From contig NZ_JAUUTW010000005.1 in NCBI RefSeq assembly GCF_030676415.1, forward strand, positions 62,001 through 126,000: DNA of 64,000 bases, read 5' to 3'. This document shows positions 1-9,002 of the stretch, piece by piece. The notes under the pieces were generated by a model. It was not told the origin of the DNA. It was given only the letters and a program-made list of their open reading frames with translations, and searched no databases. The first letter of the stretch is position 1. The number at the start of each line of letters is the position of its first letter. This stretch comes from Peribacillus frigoritolerans (GTDB taxonomy: Bacteria > Bacillota > Bacilli > Bacillales > DSM-1321). The translations under genes were made by a program, and so were the position numbers.

Positions 1-1206
1 GACCATGATGATCAATGCTTCACCATGCCTTCTTCCTGCTCGTCCCGCCTGTTGCCAGGCACTCGATATCGATCCAGGGTAACCAGTCATAATGCAAACC
101 TGAAGCTGGCCGATATCGACACCCAACTCAAGTGCATTTGTAGAAACCACTCCATAAATGGAACCATCCCTGAGGCCTTGTTCAATTTCTCTACGCTGTG
201 TTGGCAGATATCCACCGCGATAGCCCCTGATCGATTTTGGCCCCAATTGCTTTGACACAAGTTCCTGTAAATAGGTCAATAGAATTTCCACACGAACCCT
301 GCTTCGCGCAAAAACGATCGTTTGAATTTTATTTTTCAAAAATTCATTTGCCAGCTTCCGGACTTCCAAAACCGCACTCCTTCGTATGTTCAGCGGTTTA
401 TTGACTATTGGGGGATTGTAAAACACAAAATGCTTTTTCCCACTTGGGGCTCCGTTATTATCGATAAGGACCATTTGTTTTTCTGTAAGCTCCTCTGCCA
501 ACTCTTTTGGGTTATTGATCGTAGCGGAAGTACAGATGAATACAGGATCGCTTCCATAAAACTTGCAGATCCTTTTTAACCTTCTTATGACGTTGGCTGT
601 ATGACTTCCGAAAACGCCGCGGTAAATATGAAGTTCATCGATGACGACATACTTCAAGTTTTCAAACAAAGAGACCCATTTCGTATGATGGGGCAGGATT
701 CCAGAATGGAGCATATCGGGATTGGTGATCACGATATGCCCGGCCTGGCGGATTTTTTGCCTGATATTTGAAGGTGTGTCCCCGTCGTATGTATAACTAT
801 TTATCTCAGCATCCATTTCATGAATCATTTCATTCAATTCACTTTTTTGATCATAACTCAGCGCTTTTGTCGGAAAAATATAAAGCGCCCTAGTTTTTTT
901 ATCTTCCAATATTTTTTGAAGGACCGGCAAATTATAACATAATGTTTTACCAGAAGCTGTAGGTGTGACCGCTACAAGGCTATTGCCCCTGACAGCAGTA
1001 TCAAATGCAGTTGCCTGATGGGTATACAACCCATTTATCCCCCTTATTTCAAGAGCATGCTTGATCTTGTCATTCATTGCATCGGGAAATGGAACATGTT
1101 TTGCCTCTTTTGCTTCAATTACTTGCCAATGTACTATATTATCTTTAAAATCTTCATTTGTTTTTAAATCCCTGATGACTTCTTGTAAATTTTTTCGCAG
1201 TTTCAT
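1..1206 (-). CDS. mrfA: MrfA/YprA-type DEAD/DEAH-box helicase, N-terminal part
   Basis: Superfamily 2 DNA helicase. The B. subtilis homologue MrfA (YprA) works with the exonuclease MrfB (YprB) in repair of mitomycin C damage. I read an uninterrupted frame of 402 codons from an ATG at 1206 (SD GAGGTGG) to the left edge, where the gene is cut; the native protein is about 750 residues, so the C-terminal part and any yprB lie outside. Visible motifs are Walker A TPTASGKT (residues 81-88), box II DELH, the SAT motif, and motif VI with QAGRAGR near the edge. DELH in place of DEAD/DEAH is usual for this branch. Family assignment is firm; the repair role is by homology. Confidence 0.88.
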   Translation of the reverse strand, partial: MKLRKNLQEVIRDLKTNEDFKDNIVHWQVIEAKEAKHVPFPDAMNDKIKHALEIRGINGLYTHQATAFDTAVRGNSLVAVTPTASGKTLCYNLPVLQKILEDKKTRALYIFPTKALSYDQKSELNEMIHEMDAEINSYTYDGDTPSNIRQKIRQAGHIVITNPDMLHSGILPHHTKWVSLFENLKYVVIDELHIYRGVFGSHTANVIRRLKRICKFYGSDPVFICTSATINNPKELAEELTEKQMVLIDNNGAPSGKKHFVFYNPPIVNKPLNIRRSAVLEVRKLANEFLKNKIQTIVFARSRVRVEILLTYLQELVSKQLGPKSIRGYRGGYLPTQRREIEQGLRDGSIYGVVSTNALELGVDIGQLQVCIMTGYPGSISSAWQQAGRAGRRHGEALIIMV

Positions 1207-1275
1207 ATACCCACCTCATACTCCTATTCTACCGAATGAACGTTCTATGCAAAAGGGAAACTATTTCCTATTCCA

Positions 1276-1311
1276 AAAAAAAAACTGGAAACGTCAACAT
1301 CTCGTTTCCAG
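1276..1311 (-). terminator. Intrinsic terminator of the alpha/beta hydrolase gene
   Basis: A 9-bp perfect stem, CTGGAAACG/CGTTTCCAG (1285-1293 and 1303-1311), is followed in the minus direction by a run of T (complement of the A-run at 1276-1284). It lies just after the hydrolase stop and stops readthrough towards mrfA. Confidence 0.85.
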
Positions 1312-1327
1312 CTCGGTCTTTTTTCAT

Positions 1328-2089
1328 TTAATTCTTCTCGACAAAGCGAGTGATTTCTTCGATTAGTCTGCTTGGAGCTTCCAACATTCCCATATGGCCG
1401 CTGCCCTTAAGTATAACTTCATTGATATGGCTCCCTTTTACAGAAAAGGTTTTTTCAACGGGAATCACCTTATCCTGTTCACCTGCAACCAATAGGACAG
1501 GCAACTTCGTATCTTTGAGTACATGATTTCTGTCTATTCTGTTCCTCATGGCATGTAAAGACCCTATCGCACCAATTTCACTTGTTTTATATCCGATTTC
1601 CTTTGTATGGTCAATATTGGGATCATCGGAATTAGCGAAAAGCTTCGGTATAAGTCCGTCAATGAAAGCAGGGATTCCCTCACTTTCGATTTTCTCGACA
1701 GATTTTAAGCGCCCCGCCTTTCCAGTCTCATCGTCCGGGAAAGCGGTAGAATGTACTAAAGAAAAACCGGACAATTTCCCAGGAAACCTTTCTGCGAATG
1801 CCAAGGTGATATACCCCCCAAGCGAATGACCAAACATATATACCTGTCCGATTTCCATTTCTTCCAAAAATGTCGCAATATCAGCAGCCATATCTTCAAT
1901 CGAGAAAGATTCCCCTATTTCTTCACTTGCACCATGCCCCCGTAAATCAACGGCAATAACCCGGTATTCATCCTTTACTTCAGCAATGATGTCACTCCAA
2001 TATTCATGGCTTCCGCAAAATCCATGGATAAACAACAATGTTTTATTTCCTTTCCCGGTATCTATGTAGGAAAGCTTGCTACCTGTCAT
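1328..2089 (-). CDS. Alpha/beta-fold hydrolase
   Basis: A 253-residue single-domain alpha/beta hydrolase. The oxyanion-hole motif HGFCG is at about residues 22-26 and the nucleophile elbow GHSLGG places the catalytic Ser at 89. A GEQDKVIP segment near residue 200 gives the acid and a GSGHMGMLE segment near residue 230 the His, so the triad looks complete. No signal peptide, so it is cytoplasmic. The ATG at 2089 is preceded by GAGGGA. The gene is monocistronic, with its own terminator. The substrate cannot be told; a small ester, lactone or diketone hydrolase is possible. Confidence 0.85.
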   Translation of the reverse strand: MTGSKLSYIDTGKGNKTLLFIHGFCGSHEYWSDIIAEVKDEYRVIAVDLRGHGASEEIGESFSIEDMAADIATFLEEMEIGQVYMFGHSLGGYITLAFAERFPGKLSGFSLVHSTAFPDDETGKAGRLKSVEKIESEGIPAFIDGLIPKLFANSDDPNIDHTKEIGYKTSEIGAIGSLHAMRNRIDRNHVLKDTKLPVLLVAGEQDKVIPVEKTFSVKGSHINEVILKGSGHMGMLEAPSRLIEEITRFVEKN

Positions 2090-2230
2090 ATTAATCCCTC
2101 ATTTCCTTTACTAATCACTCAGTACCGTTATTCCCTATAGACCTGTATCTGAAACCCAATAGTGCATTCACATTTCTTCATTCCTCACATAGCCTATAGG
2201 CAAAGGAATTTTTTAGAAAGGAGCACCGTG

Positions 2231-2683
2231 ATGACCTCTTCTGAAAAAAATAATAATCGGAATCGAATAGAACCCTTTACCCATTTCATTAACAAAATGG
2301 ATCGGCTGTTTTCCGAAAGGCCACCTAAAGGCATGCTGCAATCTCTTGACGATTTCTTCGGTTCGGCGAAAGAACGCAGCTTTCCGGTTGATGTTGACGA
2401 AACGCATTCAGAATATACCCTTACTGCCACCTTGCCCGGAATTGCACGCAGCCAAATATCAATTGATGTACTGTCCCATGCCGTAACCATATCTGCAAAG
2501 CATGTAGATAGAAAGCATAAAAATCAAAAAGTGTTCCAAAAGGAAGTTTCAGCCGGTACTTTTTCAAGAACCATTTCCTTTCCAAAACCGATTGATGAAG
2601 CAAAAGTGACCGCTCGACATCGCGATGGCATCCTCACGCTTCACCTGCCCAAAATCAAAGGGAATCGGATTGAAATCGATTAG
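2231..2683 (+). CDS. Small heat-shock protein (Hsp20/alpha-crystallin family)
   Basis: A 150-residue ATP-independent holdase. The alpha-crystallin domain spans about residues 50-150 and shows the ELPGI-like motif (ATLPGIARSQI), the DGILTLHLPK strand and a C-terminal I-x-I (IEI) that docks neighbouring subunits in oligomers. The start is the ATG at 2231 behind AAAGGAG; a GTG directly upstream (2228) would add one residue. CotP, a spore-coat member of the family, is a possible relative in Bacillus, but nothing in the sequence proves a coat location. It stands alone, convergent with yppG. Confidence 0.85.
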   Translation: MTSSEKNNNRNRIEPFTHFINKMDRLFSERPPKGMLQSLDDFFGSAKERSFPVDVDETHSEYTLTATLPGIARSQISIDVLSHAVTISAKHVDRKHKNQKVFQKEVSAGTFSRTISFPKPIDEAKVTARHRDGILTLHLPKIKGNRIEID

Positions 2684-2692
2684 GCATGAATA

Positions 2693-2736
2693 AAAGCAGA
2701 CTTAAAAAAGTGGCTGGTCACTTGTAAGTCTGCTTT
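2693..2736. terminator. Bidirectional terminator between hsp20 and yppG
   Basis: An 11-bp perfect stem AAAGCAGACTT/AAGTCTGCTTT (2693-2703 and 2726-2736) encloses a 22-nt loop. It sits between two convergent genes and has A/T-rich flanks on both sides. Confidence 0.8.
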
Positions 2737-2751
2737 TCCTTTATTCACCAT

Positions 2752-3339
2752 CTAAGCTTTGAAGAAGCCACCTACTCCTTTGACCATGGAAGATACTTGA
2801 GAAACTGTATTCATCATTTGTCCAGCTGTATTCATCATCTTCGTTATATCCATGGATCCATCTTGTGTTTTGAATTGATTCATGACCGATTTGAAACCCG
2901 ATGGCTGGGGTTTTTGCATGAACTGCTGCTTAGGATATGGATTATGAGCCTGATGCTGACTTTGCGGAGGTCTTTTAGCTGGCTGCAACGGATTGGCGAA
3001 CGGACTAAAAGCTTGCGGCTGATAATTGGACTGGATTGGCTGCATTTGTGCCATTGGCTGCATTACACTGCTGCCCGGATAAGCTCCCACAGGCATCGCC
3101 TGCTGTTGGACTGGTTGGAATGGGTGATAGGCCGCCTGCTGATAAGGATCATGATATGGCGGCGTCATATAGCCCCCTGTATCCTGGAGATGATATGGAT
3201 ACATAAATGGTTGTTCAAGATTATGATTATTTGGCGGAGGATACGGCATTGGCTGTTGGTATCCTCCCCAATTTTCCGGCATTGATTGAGGAAACTGTCC
3301 TTGATTTGGGGAGATTTGGTTATAACCGGATCTCATCAT
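2752..3339 (-). CDS. yppG: YppG-like Pro/Gln/Met-rich protein
   Basis: A 195-residue low-complexity protein. Residues 1 to about 150 are rich in Pro, Gln, Tyr, Met and Asn with PPY/YPP repeats like spore-coat or surface proteins. The last 45 residues are more ordered (SGFKSVMNQFKTQDGSMD followed by Met/Gly/Val-rich helix) and resemble the conserved C-terminus of the YppG family. The first of two tandem ATG codons (3339) is chosen because of GGAGGG 9 nt upstream. No known function. The place beside yppE matches B. subtilis. Confidence 0.75.
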   Translation of the reverse strand: MMRSGYNQISPNQGQFPQSMPENWGGYQQPMPYPPPNNHNLEQPFMYPYHLQDTGGYMTPPYHDPYQQAAYHPFQPVQQQAMPVGAYPGSSVMQPMAQMQPIQSNYQPQAFSPFANPLQPAKRPPQSQHQAHNPYPKQQFMQKPQPSGFKSVMNQFKTQDGSMDITKMMNTAGQMMNTVSQVSSMVKGVGGFFKA

Positions 3340-3417
3340 GTCAATGAGCCCTCCTCTTTTTTCATTACATGGTTCTGATAATATATGAAAAAAGTGGTAA
3401 TAAAGTGTAGGTGTTTT

Positions 3418-3786
3418 TTATGATAAAATCCGATCGATTTCCGTTTTTACATTATTAAGGATGAATTCGACCGATTGGACATGGCTCTTAAATCGCTTAT
3501 AACTAGTTTTAGGAAAAAATGCCTGGACGGCCACATCAGAAAGGTTATGGGCGGTTTGTTCGATTTGCTCGGGGAAAAGATGCCTAAATTCAGTTTCTTT
3601 CATCCACTCCTTCATTCCGGTTTCCCATTCGATGCATACGGTCCTGACTTGATCTGCAAACGGTTTTACCTCCGAAAAGAAATCCTTTTCCTTTCCTTCC
3701 TTGCGTACACACTCATAAATATCATCCGCTTGATCCGTATATTTTATTAATTGTTCTGTTAATAGCTGCAGTTTTTCTTTTTGCAC
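3418..3786 (-). CDS. yppE: YppE family protein (DUF1798)
   Basis: A 122-residue, mostly helical, acidic soluble protein that matches B. subtilis YppE in length and pattern (EQLI start, DFF..VKPF and KRFK segments, VKxEI end). The start is a GTG at 3786 with GGAGG 8 nt upstream. The function is unknown. It sits between yppG and a small hypothetical gene in the same orientation, with short gaps. Confidence 0.75.
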   Translation of the reverse strand: MQKEKLQLLTEQLIKYTDQADDIYECVRKEGKEKDFFSEVKPFADQVRTVCIEWETGMKEWMKETEFRHLFPEQIEQTAHNLSDVAVQAFFPKTSYKRFKSHVQSVEFILNNVKTEIDRILS

Positions 3787-3855
3787 AATATATTCCTCCG
3801 TACATTTGTTTCCCTAAGTATAATCCAGTTCTTTATAAAATGATATTCCTCCGGC

Positions 3856-4131
3856 TTATACGTGCAATTCAGTGAAAACTTTGTGTTTTATTATTGTTTT
3901 TTCCGGGACAATGGAAAAGGAATGGTTCAAACCTTCAGCATTTACCCAATAATCCTCGGCTTTCTCAATGGCTTCCTGGGCTTCATTAACTAATGTATAT
4001 TGCTCCGCCCATAGTTTGCACCGCACTGTATTTACAGTTTCCCCATATGAATTCTCCAAACGATCCAGGCTGGTACTGATCTCAGCTATCATCCTTAATA
4101 TCTCTTCTGTTGCGACGCTTTTATTGACCAT
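3856..4131 (-). CDS. Small hypothetical protein beside yppE
   Basis: A 91-residue protein whose first half is predicted helical (EEILRMIAEISTSLDRLE). The start is the ATG at 4131, 6 nt after GGGAGGG; an in-frame upstream codon (4146) would place the ribosome site inside the gene. I do not recognise a domain. By position it could be the counterpart of B. subtilis yppD, but I cannot confirm similarity. It may be cotranscribed with yppE and yppG. Confidence 0.6.
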   Translation of the reverse strand: MVNKSVATEEILRMIAEISTSLDRLENSYGETVNTVRCKLWAEQYTLVNEAQEAIEKAEDYWVNAEGLNHSFSIVPEKTIIKHKVFTELHV

Positions 4132-4314
4132 GCTGATCCCTCCCATTCTTTACCTGTACTATTCTTTTTTTTATCTGAAAGCCCTTCATGACTGACAAAA
4201 CTAGAAGGGAATCGGCAAAGAAAGTGCAATTCACTTAATTTATTATGCCCTTCGACAACAATGACAGAATGAAGAATGAAGTTTTAAACAAGAATACAGA
4301 CAGGAGGTGATTTT

Positions 4315-4428
4315 ATGCAGTCGAATGAAAGCAGACAGCAAAAAAACGAAAAACGACAAAAGCCGCCCACTAAAAAGGCAGGAACGGGAAACCCGAAACT
4401 TAGTGGAGAAAACCGCCCCTCTACGTAA
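4315..4428 (+). CDS. sspM: Small acid-soluble spore protein SspM-like
   Basis: A 37-codon gene with a strong ribosome site (AGGAGGTGA at 4302-4310, ATG at 4315). The product is Lys/Arg/Gln-rich and hydrophilic and ends in GENRPST, very close to the GGPNRPST end of B. subtilis SspM, a minor spore-core protein made in the forespore. The genomic place, next to yppC/yppE, also matches. The N-terminal half differs from SspM (QQKN repeats in place of the usual start). It is followed at once by a strong terminator. Confidence 0.75.
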   Translation: MQSNESRQQKNEKRQKPPTKKAGTGNPKLSGENRPST

Positions 4429-4448
4429 GACATAAATATTGACCGATA

Positions 4449-4482
4449 AACAGGGAAGGCTTAATCGACGCCTTCCCTGTTT
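4449..4482. terminator. Bidirectional terminator between sspM and yppC
   Basis: A strong stem ACAGGGAAGGC/GCCTTCCCTGT with a 9-nt loop, flanked by AAA on the left and TTT on the right, lies between two convergent genes. Confidence 0.88.
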
Positions 4483-4486
4483 CCTA

Positions 4487-5434
4487 TTATAAAATCCAAT
4501 TTTTGATCATTGCTGCCGTGTGCAGCTGCTTTTGTTTATGGTCATACCAATCGGTCAAATGCGGGTCTTCTTCCCATTTGGGTTCAATGAACCATTTTTT
4601 TTTAACCTTTTTTTTCATATCCCATTGCTCTGTCTCCCCTGCTCGATGATGAATCAACGGATATACTCCCCTCAGCATCGGGGTTTCATGGTACCTAGGC
4701 TTTTTTCGATATTGTTCATAATCATATCTGGCACCCGTTGGTTCAGTCCTGCAGGAAAATTCATAAAATAGCGGAAACAAATCTTCAGAAAATAAAAGGC
4801 CAGCCAACCTTTTCCCCAATTCAATCCTTTTATCGATATTTCTGAAATGCGAAACGGACGAGCCATACAGTTCTCCATTGCAAGTAGGAAATAAAACGGT
4901 GCTAAAATGCATCCAGTCCTGCAGGAAAAATAATAATGAATGAAAAACGAAAGATTGCTTTTTAATAACCGGTTCTTCAATGATGTTTTGTTCATTTATG
5001 ATAAGCGCAGTGACTAATTTTTCACGATTTCCATGTTTCCAAAAGGAATACCATTCGTTCTTCATGAATTTGGTAATAAAAAAATAATGACATAAGTGAA
5101 ACAAAGGACGTCCATACTTCGTCGAATAATGATAGAGAAGTAATTGGGGATACGCATCTTGGAATATTCTCCAGTTGGCTTCTTCATACGTTAGGAATAA
5201 GTGATGCCTGTATTTAACGCCAAGCAAATGGGAAAACCAAATTCCTTCAAGATCACACATATTCCAGCCTGCATTCCTAGAAACCATCCCAGCTAAAAAA
5301 GACCATTGTATTTCTGGATGCAGTCTGAAAAATTGTTCATATGCTTTTGTTCTTGATATATTATCCCTATTCCCTTTAGCGGTTTGGGCTTTTATGGAAT
5401 GGAGCAATTGCTTCTCCGTCTTTAACATTCGCAT
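4487..5434 (-). CDS. yppC: YppC family protein (DUF2515)
   Basis: A 315-residue protein of the DUF2515 family, known in Bacillus as YppC and always next to recU. It is rich in Trp, Tyr, His and Phe (for example SRNAGWNMCDLEG, YHYSTKYGRPLFHLCHYFF), with no clear signal peptide. The function is unknown. Two close in-frame ATG codons (5434, 5428) are possible; the upstream AGAAAGG slightly favours the first. It is divergent from recU-ponA. Confidence 0.78.
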   Translation of the reverse strand: MRMLKTEKQLLHSIKAQTAKGNRDNISRTKAYEQFFRLHPEIQWSFLAGMVSRNAGWNMCDLEGIWFSHLLGVKYRHHLFLTYEEANWRIFQDAYPQLLLYHYSTKYGRPLFHLCHYFFITKFMKNEWYSFWKHGNREKLVTALIINEQNIIEEPVIKKQSFVFHSLLFFLQDWMHFSTVLFPTCNGELYGSSVSHFRNIDKRIELGKRLAGLLFSEDLFPLFYEFSCRTEPTGARYDYEQYRKKPRYHETPMLRGVYPLIHHRAGETEQWDMKKKVKKKWFIEPKWEEDPHLTDWYDHKQKQLHTAAMIKNWIL

Positions 5435-5577
5435 CTATGTGTCCAGCCTTTCTATAGCGATGAATTGTGACATATAGTTGTACATAAATCCTATCGTTCT
5501 AAGAAACAATTCTTTTTATTCACATATTGGATTCTTTTTTTGCTAATATAGATAAGTGAAAAAAAGGAGGGGTAAAA

Positions 5578-6189
5578 GTGGCATTTCATTATCCCAACGG
5601 ACGAAGATTTGTACCGCAGGCTATGGAAGAAAAGAAAAGCCCACTAAAAAAAATCAGTTTCAGCAACCGGGGAAAAACATTGGAAGACGATTTGAACGAA
5701 ACCAATCAGTATTATTTAGCACACGGCATTGCCGTCATCCATAAAAAACCGACACCCATTCAAATTGTCGATGTCCACTATCCGAAAAGAAGTGCTGCAG
5801 TCATTAAAGAAGCTTATTTCAAACAAGCATCGACCACCGATTACAATGGTGTTTATAAAGGAAAGTACATTGATTTTGAGGCAAAGGAAACGAAAAACAG
5901 CAGTTCGTTCCCTCTGAAGAATTTTCATGACCATCAAATTGAACATATGAAACATATCGTTCAGCATGACGGAATTGCGTTTGTCATCATCCGGTTTTCC
6001 GCAATGGATGATATATATCTAATGAGTTCTGAACAACTGAGTTTTTATTGGAAGAGAATGAAAGAAGGCGGACGCAAATCTATAACTCTTCAAGAGGTTG
6101 AAAGCAGTTCACGAAAGATTACTCTTGGCTTTCAACCGAGAATTGACTATATTAAAGTAGTAGATTCGCTCATCGCAGAAAATTTTTAG
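5578..6189 (+). CDS. recU: Holliday junction resolvase RecU
   Basis: A 203-residue RecU, the Firmicute Holliday-junction endonuclease that resolves recombination intermediates and also acts on RecA. Family signatures are [15 protein letters not shown], the [15 protein letters not shown] segment, and the nuclease core with D-x-n-E-x-K ([10 protein letters not shown]). The start is a GTG at 5578 after AGGAGGGG; the usual RecU N-terminus (YPNG) follows. It forms an operon with ponA (27-bp gap), the classical Bacillus arrangement. Confidence 0.95.
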   Translation: MAFHYPNGRRFVPQAMEEKKSPLKKISFSNRGKTLEDDLNETNQYYLAHGIAVIHKKPTPIQIVDVHYPKRSAAVIKEAYFKQASTTDYNGVYKGKYIDFEAKETKNSSSFPLKNFHDHQIEHMKHIVQHDGIAFVIIRFSAMDDIYLMSSEQLSFYWKRMKEGGRKSITLQEVESSSRKITLGFQPRIDYIKVVDSLIAENF

Positions 6190-6216
6190 TTTTTTTAGAA
6201 AGGCAGGTTAGCTGTA

Positions 6217-8952
6217 ATGGCTGAAAAATATAATACTAGAGAAGAACGCCGAAAGCAGGGGCAGACTCAAAAAAAGGGACAGAACAAAGGTCCTGAAAAG
6301 CCAACCAATATGCTTAAGCGAATTTTCCTTATACTTGTTACAATCGGAATAATAGGCCTGGTTGCCGGAGGAGCTGCAATGGCTTACTTTATAAGCGACG
6401 CTCCAAAACTTGACGAAAAGCTTTTGAAAGATCCGGTCACATCCAAGATTCTCGATGAAAATGGTAAATTGCTAGCTGAAATCGGTAAGGAAAACCGGGA
6501 TTATGTAAATTATGAAGACATACCCGATCTTGTCGAAGAAGCTTTCCTGGCTACGGAAGATTCACGCTTTTATGAACACCACGGGGTCGATTTCTTACGC
6601 CTTGGCAGTGCCGTCATAGCAAACGTCAAAAATGGGTTCGGCTCAGAGGGTGCAAGTACATTGACCCAACAGGTTATCAAGCGTTCTTATTTAACACCTG
6701 ATAAGACCATTAAAAGGAAAGTCCAGGAAATGTGGCTATCCATACAGCTTGAAAGAAAATATACTAAAGAAGAAATTTTCGAAATGTATGTGAATAAGAT
6801 TTTCTTTGCAAACCGTGCCAACGGAATCTTAACTGCATCGCAAACTTATTATGGAAAAGATCTTAGCGAATTGAAATTGAACGAAGCGGCCATGCTTGTA
6901 GGATTACCGCAAAGCCCAAGCAGGTATAACCCGTATATATACCCTGAACGTGCAAAAGAACGCCGTGATATTGTTCTGCACTTAATGAATAAACATGGAT
7001 ATATTACTGAAACGGAAATGAAAAATGCACAAAGCATCGATATAACACAAGGACTTCAAGAAATCGATAAGAGCCAAATCGATACGACCGCATACGATGC
7101 ATTCATCGATTTGGTAATTGAGGAAGTCGGAGATATGGGTGACTATAACGTCTTTACCGATGGTTTGGAAATCCAAACGACCATTGATAAAGATGCCCAA
7201 GAATATGTATATAACATGTTGAACAGTGATGAAATCATCAATTATCCAAGTAAAGATCTCCAAGCCGGGGTCACATTACTCGATACAGAAACTGGTGAAA
7301 TTAAAGCAGTGGGCGGAGGCAGGAACACCACGGTTAAACGCGGCTGGAATTATGCAACGGATGCCAAGCGATCACCTGGTTCGACCATTAAGCCGATTCT
7401 GGATTATGGTCCTGCCGTAGAATATTTAAATTGGTCCACCTACCATCAAATCAAGGATGAGGAATATAGTTACACTGATGGAACACCGCTTAAAAATGCT
7501 TCCGGACGACATTATGGTACTGTAACGACTCGCGAAGCACTGGCACGTTCATTAAATATTCCTGCTTTAAAAACGCTTCAAGCAGTAGGCTTGGACCGGG
7601 CACGTGATTTTGCCACTGACCTTGGCATTCCTTTTGACAAGGAAATTACCGAATCGGCAGCATTGGGCGGCGGTAAGGATGTTTCTACACTTGAACTTGC
7701 CGGTGCATACAGTTCATTCGGAAACAAAGGTATTTATAATGAACCGCATAGTGTGAAAAAGATTGTTTTACGTGATAAAACAACCATCAAAAACAAGACG
7801 GAATCAAAACCGGTCATGAAAGATTCCACAGCTTTCATCGTGACGGACATGTTGAAAAGCGTCATGAAAGAACCTTATGGAACAGGAAGATTAGCCAATA
7901 TACCTAATCTCCCGGTAGCCGGTAAAACGGGGTCAACTAATTTCACGCCTGAACAGCGTGCCAAGAACAACATCCCATCTTCCGGTGTAAAAGATAGCTG
8001 GATGGCAGGTTATACAACCAATTATACAGTCGCGGTTTGGGCTGGTTATGATAATGCATCTGGTGAGCAAATGGAATATCTGGGTGAATCATCTCAAAGG
8101 ATCCCTAAATCCATCTTCAAGAATTTAATGGAACATATGGCTCAATCAAAAGAAACGAAGGACTTTGATCAACCTGACAGTGTTGTGAAGGTTGGAGTCA
8201 TCAAAGGTTCAAATCCAGCTGTTAAAGCCAATGAATATACACCAAGCAGTAAAATCACTTATGAATATTATGTTAAAGGTCACGAGCCAACACAAGTGAC
8301 GACAGAATATGAAAAAATCGACTCACCTGGCATTAACGCTTCTTACAACCAGGAAAGCAATGAAATCAATCTATCATGGTCACACCCTAAAGGTAATGGG
8401 AATACCCAATTCGAGGTTAAGATGTCCGTTGACGGCGGAGCACAGAGCGTATTAAAAAAATCGAAGGATACTAGTTTAACGATCCCTAATCCAACCCCTG
8501 GAAGTAAATATACTTTCTCAGTGGTAGCTCTAGTGGATAACCAACAAAGTGATCCTGCGAGTACATCTGTCAATATACCTGCTGAAGCGGAAGTCCCTGA
8601 GGATACTGAAGACGAGGAGATTGAAGATCCGGCCGAAGGTGAGGATACGGAACAAGAAACTCCTGCTGAAGGCGAAGAAGATAAACAAGACGAAGACAAA
8701 AATAACAATGGCGAAAACGGCAATAACGGCAACAATGATAATGGTGGTAATGGTAATGGCAACAATGATAATAATGGCAATGGCAACAACACTGATGACG
8801 GAAATGGAAATAAGGGTGATGAGGACGTCGAAAGCGGGGATGATGTCACTGACCCTGGAACGGTAGAAGAGGAAAAACCAGTCGAGACCCCGGACCCGGA
8901 CCCGGACCCTAACCCGGACCCAGATCCAGATCCAGACAAAGATACGGAATAA
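6217..8952 (+). CDS. ponA: Penicillin-binding protein 1A (class A, bifunctional)
   Basis: A 911-residue class A penicillin-binding protein that polymerises and cross-links peptidoglycan. It has a short cytoplasmic basic tail, one membrane anchor (about residues 36-58), a glycosyltransferase domain with catalytic E114 (ATEDSRFYEH), and a transpeptidase with S389-T-I-K392, SLN and K570-T-G-S. A fibronectin type III-like domain covers about residues 695-788. The last about 120 residues are disordered: acidic, then Asn/Gly-rich, then a run of Asp-Pro repeats. The GC-rich and repeated DNA at 8700-8940 encodes this tail. It is the second gene of the recU operon. Confidence 0.95.
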   Translation: MAEKYNTREERRKQGQTQKKGQNKGPEKPTNMLKRIFLILVTIGIIGLVAGGAAMAYFISDAPKLDEKLLKDPVTSKILDENGKLLAEIGKENRDYVNYEDIPDLVEEAFLATEDSRFYEHHGVDFLRLGSAVIANVKNGFGSEGASTLTQQVIKRSYLTPDKTIKRKVQEMWLSIQLERKYTKEEIFEMYVNKIFFANRANGILTASQTYYGKDLSELKLNEAAMLVGLPQSPSRYNPYIYPERAKERRDIVLHLMNKHGYITETEMKNAQSIDITQGLQEIDKSQIDTTAYDAFIDLVIEEVGDMGDYNVFTDGLEIQTTIDKDAQEYVYNMLNSDEIINYPSKDLQAGVTLLDTETGEIKAVGGGRNTTVKRGWNYATDAKRSPGSTIKPILDYGPAVEYLNWSTYHQIKDEEYSYTDGTPLKNASGRHYGTVTTREALARSLNIPALKTLQAVGLDRARDFATDLGIPFDKEITESAALGGGKDVSTLELAGAYSSFGNKGIYNEPHSVKKIVLRDKTTIKNKTESKPVMKDSTAFIVTDMLKSVMKEPYGTGRLANIPNLPVAGKTGSTNFTPEQRAKNNIPSSGVKDSWMAGYTTNYTVAVWAGYDNASGEQMEYLGESSQRIPKSIFKNLMEHMAQSKETKDFDQPDSVVKVGVIKGSNPAVKANEYTPSSKITYEYYVKGHEPTQVTTEYEKIDSPGINASYNQESNEINLSWSHPKGNGNTQFEVKMSVDGGAQSVLKKSKDTSLTIPNPTPGSKYTFSVVALVDNQQSDPASTSVNIPAEAEVPEDTEDEEIEDPAEGEDTEQETPAEGEEDKQDEDKNNNGENGNNGNNDNGGNGNGNNDNNGNGNNTDDGNGNKGDEDVESGDDVTDPGTVEEEKPVETPDPDPDPNPDPDPDPDKDTE

Positions 8953-8977
8953 ATATATATAAAGTTTGACTAAAAAA

Positions 8978-9002
8978 ACGTCTAAGCTAAAAGCTTAGAC
9001 GT
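8978..9002. terminator. Bidirectional terminator between ponA and ypoC
   Basis: An 11-bp perfect stem ACGTCTAAGCT/AGCTTAGACGT with a 3-nt loop, flanked by seven A on the left and seven T on the right. It serves ponA on the plus strand and ypoC on the minus strand; the ypoC stop codon lies in the right arm. Confidence 0.92.

Noticed and set aside
8343-8939. 198-codon Ser/Pro/Leu-rich frame opposite the ponA tail
   Set aside because: It is the reverse reading of the repeated ponA DNA, with no start signal and low-complexity composition.
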